Shown piece after piece: positions 1 to 11,518 of a stretch of DNA of 64,000 nucleotides. The stretch is from NCBI RefSeq assembly GCF_047511655.1, contig NC_133387.1, positions 39,288,853-39,352,852 on the forward strand, given 5' to 3'. Below the pieces are notes generated by a model. It was not told the DNA's origin, ran no database searches, and saw nothing but the letters and a program-made list of their open reading frames with translations. This stretch comes from Castor canadensis (taxonomy: Eukaryota; Chordata; Mammalia; Rodentia; Castoridae). Position 1 is the first letter of the stretch. Each line of letters begins with the position of its first letter. Made by a program: the position numbers and the translations under genes.

Positions 1-2160
1 CATTAAAAAAGGAAAAGTTTGGATCAAATTATAGGAACATTTTCTAATGTAGAGCTATTTTCTGTTTTGTAAAAGTAAATGTTACATACTATAGTCTTTG
101 AAAAAGATGAATATGAAAATTTACAGAAAGCTTCTTACTGTTATATGGATATTATATGTATATTGTATATTAGAAAATATGGAGTCTTTAGCATAACTCT
201 ATTATGTAGTGAAATATCTTGTAAGTCAGTTTTTCACATATATAAGAATAAGTAATAATGATTACTACTATTACTATGGGGTTTGTGCTAGACATTTTAT
301 AAGCATCTTATTTGTTACCTTTGCATTGAAACAGGGAAACTAAGGGTTAGAAAATTTGAGCAACATTTTGAAGGTCTTCCAACTAGTAAGAAGCAGAGCC
401 AAGATACAGTCCCAAGGTTCTTTGTCTCCATGAATCACTGGATAGTTAAATTAGCTTAATACATTATTGCAAAGTGAATTTTCATTATTCTACTATTTAA
501 ATGCAGTATGACTTCTTTTACTAAGTCTATGAAGTATTTTGTTGCTAATTTCCTTGACTAGATATGTTATATTTTACGTACATTGAAACCTGGCTATCCC
601 TAGTCATCAAGTTTGAAAGAGATAGCCATTTGTCATTCTCAAACAATCCATGGAATCATCACCTATCCTAGTTATGTGGATGAGGTAAAGACGAAATAAT
701 TTCATTTCCTTATTCTTCTCTACAACATCCTTTTTATTTTGAAAATTAACTTCTCCTTCTACTACTTTATGCAATTCAAATTATTCAATAAGTTATAACA
801 TATATTTGAAGTTGTCAGCTGAAAGAAATTATGCCGCTGGACTCTCTGTTTTTGAAAAAGACCAGTCATCTCTCAAACTTTATATTTTTCAATTTAATTT
901 TGTTCAATTTACAGATATTTGAAAAGAACACTAGGCTCATGTCTAACATTTCAAACAGCTTAGAAGACTATGAAGTGAAATAAATGAGAAAGCCCTTTTC
1001 CCTGCAGACTTCAATGCACATGATGAGTTAGAGGTAAGTACTGCTAATGTTTTCTCTTGCATCTTTCAAACAATCTCTAGGCACATATTCTTTTTCTCAC
1101 TTAGCTATTTATTTTAGTTATCTATCCATATTAGTTCATAAAGTGCTACTTGATTTGCTTAAAAACTATAAAATATAATATTGAAAGGGTGTAATATTAT
1201 TCAGTTCTCTGCTGATGACACACTTAAATAGATTTTACAGATTTTAAGTAAACGATTCTGTTACGAACATATACCTGTATTTACCCATATTGATAAGACA
1301 GACCTGTAGCTCTTGCATTTCTGGGTTAAGGCATTTAAGCATTTACATTTTTAATAGTTTTTTTAAATCAAAATTCCATCCCTAATGTGGGCTTTATATT
1401 TGCACAAAAAATACTGTGAAAATCCAAATAGACTGTTCACACTTAAAATTCACATTGAACTCCAAGATATCATGGTATCAACTTTTTTTTATAGGCATAA
1501 AATGGCAATTTGTCAAAGATGAATATATTATTTTGCATTAATATTTTATTTCTTGGTCAGTCTCACCTTTGCCCACTTATATTTTCAGGTCAATAACACA
1601 GCTTAATAAAAAAAAAAAATCCTTACTAATGTTTGAAATAACAGCTTTGGATAGTTCTTTCTTCCACCTGGAAAATCTACCTCAGTTCAATCCTGCACAT
1701 TTAGAGCTACTGGAACTTCATGGTTTATCATGTTTCCTTCCTCAGAACTTTCAGTGTCTCTGTTTAACCCTTTTACAGGAAACATTTCACAAGGCAAATC
1801 GCTGATGGTGATAGCTAGCATTATTAGGCTCCACATCTAAGTTTATAAATGTTCTCACCATCTTCAGTCTGCCCTTGCCTGCTTCATGAATCAGTTTATT
1901 GTAAACTACACATTCATTTCCCTTTAAAATATGATTTAGGTTTTTATTCTTAATATCAACTGATTAAAATAATATTTTTTATCCTAAGGTTTCAGAATTT
2001 CTAAGAGCAAAAATGATTTTGAAATGGCTTTGAAACTCAACACATAAACAAATGAAACTTTTAAAATTGAGAGTTAAATCTGAGACATACTGGTGAGAGT
2101 TAGCCTGGGTGCTATCATATTAAAGGCCTTTGGAAACAGGCTAGCATAGTTTACACGCCA
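1..2160. other. Upstream flank of PPP1R3A
   Basis: AT-rich intergenic DNA with an old SINE near 270-440. A 26-base stretch at 1008-1033 is bracketed by good splice-like signals. Short open frames such as 1569-1805 lack any recognisable domain and I treat them as chance. In other mammals FOXP2 lies on this side, in divergent orientation. Confidence 0.6.
270..440. repeat. MIR-like ancient SINE
   Basis: It carries the diverged pattern of a mammalian MIR: a 'gtgctagacattttataag' stretch, then 'gaaacagggaaactaaggg', then 'ggtcttccaactagtaagaagcagagcc'-like sequence in consensus order. Highly diverged. Confidence 0.5.
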
Positions 2161-2166
2161 TTGGGC

Positions 2167-2176
2167 CTATTTATAG
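2167..2176 (+). promoter_or_regulatory. MEF2 consensus site that may double as the TATA element
   Basis: CTATTTATAG fits CTA(A/T)4TAG exactly and also looks like a TATA box. It lies 118 bases before the ATG of a striated-muscle gene. If it acts as the TATA element, transcription would start near 2200 and give a 5'UTR of about 95 bases; there is no ATG between 2200 and 2294. No CpG island is present. Function is inferred from sequence and position. Confidence 0.6.
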
Positions 2177-2198
2177 AGCTGACTCCTTTTTGCAATGT

Positions 2199-2204
2199 CA
2201 ACTG
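2199..2204 (+). promoter_or_regulatory. E-box (CAACTG) next to the MEF2/TATA element
   Basis: CAACTG fits CANNTG and lies 22 bases after the MEF2-like site. E-box plus MEF2 is a common arrangement in muscle promoters, but a single E-box is expected often by chance. Supporting evidence only. Confidence 0.35.
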
Positions 2205-2293
2205 CAACATTACACTTATTTTAAGCCTCAGTATCTCAAATATCAGCTCCTACTAGTTGTACAGTTCTCGCTTATTTGATACCAGAGAGACCA

Positions 2294-3081
2294 ATGGAGC
2301 CTGCTGAAGTACCAAGTCAGGTTAGCAAAGATAATTTTTTAGAAGTTCCTAACTTATCTAGTTCTGTTTGTGAAGATGAAGAAGTTAAATCTACCTTCAA
2401 ACCTGGTTTCTCCCCTCAGCCAAGTAGACGAGGTTCTGAGTCTTCTGAAGACATGTACCTGGACACACCAACTTCAGGTTCCAGAAGAGTTTCATTTGCT
2501 GACAACTTTGGATTCAATCTTGTATCTGTTAAAGAATTTGATTGCTGGGAATTACCAAGTGTTTCAACTGATTTTGACTTAAACAAGGATTTTTTTCACA
2601 CAGAAGAATATGTTTTAGCTCCACTCTTTGATTTGCCTTCTTCACAAGAAGAACTTATGCAACAACTTCAAATACAGAAAGCAATCCTGGAGTCAACTGA
2701 GTATCTTCCTGGGTCTACAAGTATGAAGGGGATTATTCGAGTTTTGAATATATCTTTTGAGAAGTTAGTGTATGTGAGAATGTCCTTAGATGACTGGCAG
2801 ACATATTATGACATTTTAGCAGAGTATGTTCCTAATTCATGTGATGGGGAAACTGACCAGTTTTCTTTTAAGATTTCATTGGTTCCTCCTTACCAAAGAG
2901 ATGGCATTAAAGTTGAGTTTTGTATACGCTATGAAACTTCTGCTGGTACATTTTGGTCAAATAATAATGGCACAAATTATACATTAGTTTGCCAAAAGAA
3001 AAAACAAGAGCCAGAGCCTGTAAAGCCATCGGAAGAAGTTTCTAGTAGACAAATAAAAGGCTGCTTAAAGGTAAAATCAAG
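2294..3081 (+). CDS. PPP1R3A: PPP1R3A coding exon 1: PP1 docking, PKA sites, CBM21 domain
   Basis: Encodes residues 1-262 and two bases of codon 263. An in-frame open stretch runs further upstream, but the first ATG is at 2294 and begins MEPAEVPSQ, matching the known start of the family. It has G at +4 and C at -3, a moderate initiation context. RRGS puts Ser48 at PKA site 1; RRVSFAD gives the RVxF-type PP1 motif at 65-68 with PKA site 2 at Ser67, the same numbers used for rabbit GM. In the family, Ser67 phosphorylation releases PP1. The CBM21 domain spans about 124-232, with VRMSLDDW at 161-168 and the glycogen-contact segment WSNNNGTNY at 221-229. The donor is AG|GTGAGG at 3081/3082. Reading past it meets TGA at 3083-3085, so an unspliced message would stop one codon later. 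Confidence 0.97.
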
Positions 3082-6000
3082 GTGAGGCTGTATCTTATAT
3101 TCTTTAATATTCATATTTTTTTAAAGTTTTAAAAATGCCATTCTTTCACGTGTAAGTTATTCTGTTTTAAAATGTACTGCTTGATAAAGAAAACAGAGTG
3201 GTGTCAGACTTTAACAGCTCAATACTATTCAAATAATAACACTATGGTATTCTTTCTCCAAATGTGGGGGGAAATAAGGGTATGATGTAATAGATGGTGG
3301 GGGAGACTGCAATGTGTCTATTTTTTGCCTACTAAGTTATACATTGCTTAATTTCAACCCATGAAATATAGATTCTTCATGTATAAAACTAAAATATATA
3401 TCTATTCAGTGGTTTTTAAATGTTTATGCTGTACCTTGGAACACATTTGATTAACATAAAACTACATTTCAATGTGACTAGCACTCAGAAACTTGTAGAC
3501 TTCCTCCCAAAAGTTGCAACATTTTAATGACTGATTGAGTCATACAAGGATATTTGGAGTGATCCATGCTAGGTTAAATCTTAAGAGATAGGAATTTAAT
3601 GATAAACTAACAGATATGAGTGATGTATAAATTGCACATAAAACCTTATAATTATAACCAAATGCAGCATTATAAAACAGAAATTAATATGGTTTAGTAA
3701 AGGTAAATGGAGCAGAATTTTTAAAAAAAAGTGACCCACATCGAAATAAGGATGTTCGGCTATATAGATCAGAGATTTGGGATTGGACCTCTCATTAGTA
3801 ATCTTGTTCTCCTGTTAATGTGAAGAAGTGGGAGGTCTGGGGGAAGCCAAGGTATCCAGCTCTCTATAATGCAGAGTTGGTTAATTTCCATGACACTAAG
3901 TTAGTAGCTAAAACATTCAGGAGTGAGACCCCTTCTGCTTCTCACACTGTCCCAAAGAAAAGAGTCCTCTAGCGAAGGGCAAATAAATGTTTGATTATTT
4001 TCTGAGTAATCCATCATAACCATCCACAAACCCAAAGATTCTAGCAACTGTGCTAGGGGTAATGTGACATTGGGAAATATTAACCTTTTATGTTTTACTA
4101 TATAAAGCAATTCTAGCTATGAAATTTGTTGCAAGTGAATTAAATGTAATATAGGTTAAAGCAATTCAAACCTATGAAATGTTTCTATTTGTGTAGTCTT
4201 TTAAAATCATTTGAGAGAGTAGCTTAATCAATTTTGTGAATTAGCCAACTTTTTAAATTCAAATAAAACTTTGCCAGATCTTAACTCTTGCTATTAAGAG
4301 ATAATATAATCATAATCTTTACATAAGCTAAAATAATAATTTAGATATCTGTGAAACATTATCTACACAAACTAATTTTATACATTAGCATAATATATAG
4401 CACTTTACAAATGAGATGGTCATCATTGAAGATCTACTAAACATTCAGCAACTTGCTCCATGTGACAAGGAAAGCAGAATTTGGAAAGGTAAAAATTTTT
4501 GACAAAAAAGCAGCAGTATTTAGCTCCGTGGTCTTTCCTGCAAGTTAAAGATGCAGTTTCACAATGAGAGGCAGTGTGTGTGTAAACTAGTGTTTACATA
4601 GGGAATTCCTTTAATAGACCAAATTTGACTTGGTGCCAAGAGTAGAGCATGGGCAACAGATAGGCTTAATCTTTCACCTCAGCTGCGATATTATTGCAAC
4701 TTCTGGTGGAAGATCTCTATAACTGTACATATACATACACATTTATATTCAGAACGGTAATCATTGGATTCAGAGCGGACACCACTCAAGTTTTAATATT
4801 GCTTTGGGGAAAAACCTGAGAAGAACTAAACCACAAAATGGTCTAAGAGCCTGTAAAGTTTCCTAATGAGTTATAAAAATGGAAAAAAATCTCTCTCCTT
4901 CAAAACCACAAATATATTTTCTGCACTTCTATAACTTAAAAATGACCAACATAATTCAAACCACATTTTGAAAAAAGCACTTGCCTCTGGAGGAGGCTTT
5001 CTGTGCTGAGTTTCAGTCTAACATGAATTTTTACATCTGATTTATATACCAATCAAAATGGAGTGTATAAAGGAAATCCTGACAGATCCTTAGAACAGCA
5101 TGTGCCATAATAGAATATTTATACAGCTTTTCCATGATATAATTTATATGCAACAGGGTTTCCGATATTCTTAAAACTCACACAAGAGAGCATTATCAAA
5201 TTTCTAAATGAATATTGCAGTTGGATTTCATTGGGAAGAATTTAGTTGGAGAAAAATAGCACACCTTATTAGTGTTATTTCACAAAATATGTACTTGGCT
5301 AAGATAAAAATAAAGTAATACTTATTTGATTAAACAGTTATAGCTTCTAAAATATCTTCCCACCTCCAAATAGTTACAATATTTAGAAAATAATTTTTTT
5401 TGCATTTCCATACTTCCTATGTAGCTTAATTTGGGAGTTAATTATTTCATAAGATAAAAACAGAATAACAATGTACATGCATTTTTGCTTTATACGTGTA
5501 AATAGGCTAATAATAATGTAATACAACTCAGTTAAAATGAAAATTAAGCTGTCCTAGTGCACAGAGTAACATCTAACTTCAATTACTCTTAATACCAAAG
5601 TTAATTTGCTATCTGGGTCCCTGAGATTGTATCTTCTGAAAGTGTCAATAATCCCTTCTAATAAGTATAGAATGAACTGTGGGAACACATTCAGTGTTTC
5701 AGGATTTCAGTTATGTCAATCACCCACACAGGCATTATGTTTTCTCTAAGGAGGTTTTTCTCAGGTCATAGTTTGCAAATCACCACATTGGTATGGGTTG
5801 TCTATTTTCTTTTGATGCTTGTTAATCTATCTGTTTTGGACAGAAAGAAATATCTAGAGGGAGAGGAAAGTAGAGCTTGTAACTCATAGGCATGTGACTG
5901 AGAATGACCCCCAAAATATTTAATTGCACTGAACGGCATGCATCATGAGATACCTGTTTAATGTCACCACACAAGCCACACTGATGTATGTGTTTAGAAA

Positions 6001-9000
6001 AAATTTTGAGTGGATTTCTTAGCAGAAAAATCATTGATATAAATCACATGAAATGTCCATAGGGAAATAAATTAAAAATAGCACAGAAAAACAGTATACT
6101 CTCAAAGTTAAAATTACAGTTCATAGTTAAATATACATGAGTTTTAGTTCCTGATTTACAAAAGAATAAATTGGGTGAACTTGGGCAAATTAATATGGTT
6201 TCCTCAGCTGTTGATTGTGAATAATAACAATTGCTCTATCTCATAAGAATTGTTTTGTGATTTGAGGTAACACAGACAAACTTTTGATATAGTGACTGGT
6301 AATTGGAAGTTATCAGTAAATGTTAGCTGCTATAAAGAGGACAATGCTATTCTACTTTAGGAGTATGTAAGAAAACTCAACAAAGACTCAAGCTGCTCCA
6401 AACCCCTTCTATTTCCTCTCAGAGCTCCTGAATAGCCAGGTTTGGAAAGCTATTCCTTTGTCTCTTGCAGGATTTTAATCAATAAATGAAACTGAAACAG
6501 AAATGTAAATTTTCTTAAAATATGTGTGACCTTATGTCTGGAACATCTTAAATGTGGAAGAGAACTTAGTGACTGCTAAAATTTCCACATTTAATACATG
6601 AAAAATTAGGGGCCAGACTTGACAGGGTAAGAGCGGCATTAATTTTGACCTTGAATGGACATGCATATTAATCACAGTAAAATAATTCGTAATAGCTATA
6701 TAGCTATGGAAATCTGACTTTTTCTTCTCAAAGTCTCACTTTATTCCTCAAGGAATTAGGGATGCCATGTTGTTTGATATTGTGATGATTAACTAAAGTA
6801 AAATGATATTATATCTTTAAAGCTTTGAATAGAGTGCTGGGTACATATGAAGTAAACATCAAAAGCTTACTATCAGAATTATAATAATCAAATCTTGTAC
6901 TTCTAAGTAAGTTCCTGATTCTTGGACTTGCATTGCTTCTCCAGACATCATAGATTTCCTTATACAAATTCCAAAACAAATTCAACAAATGTTTAAGGGC
7001 CTGTGCGTTGTGTCCTGTGCTGTTAGGAGTCAGTGTCTAACTGAGATATGTGGTTGGAGACCTGGCCTAGGAAGACAAGAAGACCCATGAGAAAAGGAAA
7101 GAGAGAAGAGTGGAAGAGAGAAAACACCAAACCCAGGCTCAGATTCTCTGAGCATATAGTAGAAACCACATATTAGGAACTTAAATAAGAACTATTCACA
7201 TCTTAGGATTTTTAGAATGTATGATCTATAACTTACACTGGTTGCCAACCTGGGAAGTGTTTTTGATTTTTTTTTTTCCATATCACTGCTAAATGTATGT
7301 TCTCCACTATTAAGTACACAGGTTGACTTCATCTGGCTTTGTATTAAGTGAAACCAATTTATTATTTCAAGTAAAGAAATAGCATGATATAGGAGCTGGA
7401 TGGTATAACTTGGCCAGGTGAATGCAAATAGAGCCCTCAATAACTTTAATGACATGGAAAGAAGTTAATTTGTCTTTTTTAAACTGGAGGAATAGTACCA
7501 GGCACATTCAGGAAAGAGAAAGACAGAAATCCTTTCTAAGGCATGAGTTTAAGAATACAAAGTTTATCTTTAAGGATAGTAAAATTTTTAAAATGAGACC
7601 AAGAAAAATACTGGAAAATGGGACATAAGGTCTGGCCACGTTGCATGTTTCAGGTAGAGTCGAACTGTAAGACTTCCTTAATTTACACGTGCAGTATAAT
7701 CTGGGGTCCTGGAAATAGTCCAAAGAGGTGTAAATTGTGCTACGAGGCCTCTGGGACCTAAAATATTCCATAACTAACTCACTTTGAGTCCACACTAATT
7801 GTGGAAGCTGGGTCTGTCTAAGGGGAGGGACTCTGGCTAGGCCACACGGAAACATAAAACACAGCTGCCCAGGCTCATCAAGAGAGTGTTGGAAGCTGCC
7901 TGCTGGTTGACAGCAAGAAGCCAACTTGTTTAGTGTCTATGGACTTTCCCAGGGCTTCATGCCTTCCTTGATTTGTGGAAGTCCAGACCTTCATAAGCCA
8001 TACTATCATTAGATTAGTACGAAACTTGTTTGAGAGAAGAAGAGCAAGAGGTTCTCATCTTTCAGGGGTTCATCCAACCCTTAGCTGAAATGAGCCACTA
8101 AGAATGTCACACCTCAAATGACTGCTCTGAGGCCTCGATGAGTCTACTTCCCACCTTAAGACCATCTGCAGCCTGTAAAAGTACAGCAGAGCCCAAGACC
8201 TCTGAGCCAAAAAATGCTCCAGGCAAAAAAAAAACAGTGGCACCATTGTGAATTGGACTAATGTAGTTTTTCACTTTTTTTCTAATTCTGTTGTGATTCT
8301 TGTCCTTATCTAAGTTTTACCCCAGTCCTCAACAGGAATAATGCAGGGGAAGTGACTGGAAGACAGACTCCTGGTGGGTCTGATTGGCCAGTGTCCTGTA
8401 TCTATATATGTATTCATGTACGCACCCACACACCCACCCACCCACCCACACACCCACCCACCCTCACACACACATAAGCTATCTCTGTCTTATGCCAGTT
8501 GAGTTTACTTGCCCATAGGGGCTTTAAGCTTGGGTTTAGACTTTGAAAATGGATAATTTTAGAGCAGATAGTCCTATAGGGTGTAAGATAAATTTGAGTA
8601 CATAGTTATGATAAGGGTTCCATTGAAGTGCCTGGCCTGCAGGGGTCTATAGTATGCCTGTGTATTGGGGGTGTTGGATTCCAAAACAGTAAAGCATAAT
8701 GGAAATAGAAAAGGTTTTTAAAGTAAGGAAAATTAGAGCTTTAATTCTAATTATGAACTGTTTGACTTAGATAAATTATATTTTGTGTCTTTTTAAAATT
8801 GTTTTTACATTTACTTACAAGTGAATACATTATTTGGACATTCAGATGTGAAATAAGGTCAATAATGTCCATACGGTAGAGTTTCAATGAGGAATACATT
8901 AGCTAACACATACATACATCTGTCGAAGTTGCTAACACTTGGTTGGTAGTCTCAGTGGCCGTGGTGATGAATTCCACCTTTTATCATCTTGTATATGGCA

Positions 9001-11481
9001 GCTCTATGACCAGGATTAATGGAGAAATGCTTTCCTCCCTCACTATTGTTCCTGCTGCCAGGATACATGCTAATAGAAATAGTTTAAAAATTAGTCACGT
9101 TCAATAAGTTCTTGGCACTAACCAGGGAATGTCAAGTTTATGCTTCTGTGGGGAAACATGATTTCAAACTCCAACAATGTCTAGGTTGCAAAACAACTTT
9201 GGAATATTACTTGTCCATAAGTTGGAGACTGAGTATATTTTTTAAAGTGAACTGCAACATTTTTCTTAAGGTAGCTCTTTTTAAGATGGTCTGTTTGGAC
9301 TAAATAACAGAAGTGGCTGTGCACAATTCAGCAGATCATCCCTTTATGACTTAATAGAAGATGAAATTGAAGTTTATATAATTCTTTTTCTCTAAGAAAA
9401 TAAATTATGCACCACTGCGTTTTGGTCATTCCTCTGTTCTAACACCCACTGTAACCCACCACTATATATGAAAAGAAAAGTTTCCTCAGCACATATCTCA
9501 CTAATATTTTCAGGTTTCTGTTCTGTTGCTCTGATATCTTATTCAGTTAATTAGTATATTATTATCCAGTATATGAATAATAACTGGTTTTAAAGGCTTA
9601 ATTGTACATTCTGTTTAAAAATTTCTAAAAAAAATAAAAATAGATTGCTAAATTGGTATGTTACTCTATACTGTTTGATGACAGAGACCAATTTTACATT
9701 CAAGAAACCTGTCAGAAAATTTTCAAATTCTCTCCCCCTCAAGTTACTCTGAAAATAGTCATCTGTGGTTTTGATTAGTGATATACAAGTTGCAACATAA
9801 ATAACATTCTAGCACCATAAGGCAATGATTGTGCTATGTGAGTGGATTTGATTTAACTTGCCTCTTGAAATTTGCAGTGATAAAAAAAAGATCAACTCTC
9901 TCCACAATGATATTTGTAAATCATACTGAATAATGACATGTTTTTCAGGTTGGCATATCTTCACATAGAATCTTAAGTAAATGCATAAAATTACTGTATT
10001 TAGTTTGTGAGGTATAATCATTATTTCCAATCTTAATAGAACATTTGGGGGTGCTAGGGGTCAAACCCAGGACCCTGTGCATACTAGATAAGTACTCTAC
10101 CACTGAGCTACATCCCCTGTCCAGAGCACTTAATTTCTGAACAATTTTCATTGAATCACATTGTACAAGAGACCATCTACTTCACTATCCTTTGCTTTTA
10201 GGTAGAATTATTGGGAAAAACCACCCAAGTCAAATGGTTATGTAGGATCTTCTCAATCCTCTTCAGGGAAGATTGTTTTTATAAGGAAGTTCTATGTTTT
10301 TAATGTAGCCATTTGTATGCTATGTCTTTAATCTAGTTGTTCATTTTCTCTGATTTTCAGTTGAATTAAGTGTTGAAATTCCTGTCCTTATACCGTGATA
10401 TTGAGTAGAATTATATGGTTTCTGTCACTGGTTTCTATTTTCCATGTCAAATAGCCTCAATAACTTTAGTTGTTTCCTCTGAGGACTAAGCTAATAAATT
10501 AGTAAACTAGTTCAAAATGATTTAATGCAAAAGTCATAGAATTAAAAAAATACCCATCACCAATTTGATTCTCATACGAGGTGAATGATATCATCATTAC
10601 AAGGAGTTTATATTGCCATTTCTGAAGTATTAGGGGCAGCCAATAGGTTAGTGATAGATTGGCTAAGAAACTCTTCCAGTCTCACATTCTAGCTGAGTTC
10701 TGGGCATCACAGGTATTATGTAAATGGTACTTCCTCTGGAAGCCAGAGAAGGCTAGGAGAGTTTGTTTTGCCAAATTAGATAGTTAAAAGTACTTCAGAA
10801 GATCACTCAGTTTATTCTTTAGTCTATCTAAAAAAGAGCTAGCCAGAATTCTTGAAAACCTCTTAGACAAAGTGGGAATAATTTATAATAATAGTTATAC
10901 TAGTTTCTACATATTTAATTTTTATTTATTTATTTATTTTTTCAATAGCTTCTTTTTTTTCTTTCATTTTTCTTTTATTATTCATATGTGCATACAAGGA
11001 TTGGTTCATTTCTCCCCCCTGCCCCCACCCCCTCCCTTACCACCCACTCCGCCCCCTCCCTCTCCCCCCCCTCAAAACCCAGCAGAAACTATTTTGCCCT
11101 TATCTCTAATTTTGTTGTAGAGAGAGTATAAGCAATAATAGGAAGGAACAAGGGGTCTTTGCTGGTTGAGATAAGGATAGCTATACAGGGCATTGACTCA
11201 CATTGTTTAATTTTTAAATGAAATTTCATTCAAGAATGTAATTATAGCCAGGCTTCAGTGATTTGCACCTATAATTCTAGCAGATTATAGAGGCAGAGAT
11301 CAGAAGGATTGCAGTGTGAAGCCAGCTCGGGCAAATTGTTCACCAAGACCCTCTCTCCAAAAATATCCAGCACAAAACAGTACTGGTGGGGCTGGTAGGA
11401 GTGCCTCAAGTGGTAGAGTGCCTGCCTAGCAAGTGTAGTCCCCGAGTTAAACTCCAGCATCACCAAAAGAAAAAAAAAAAA

Positions 11482-11518
<37 letters not shown>

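Noticed and set aside
7508..7924. 138-codon minus-strand open frame
   Set aside because: Long for chance but with no domain and no promoter or splice context; the underlying segment may be a repeat. Kept only as a sequence-composition finding.
10872..11120. Proline-rich 82-codon open frame
   Set aside because: It reads the C-rich L1 3'UTR tract, as do the mirror frames at 41982-42364 minus.
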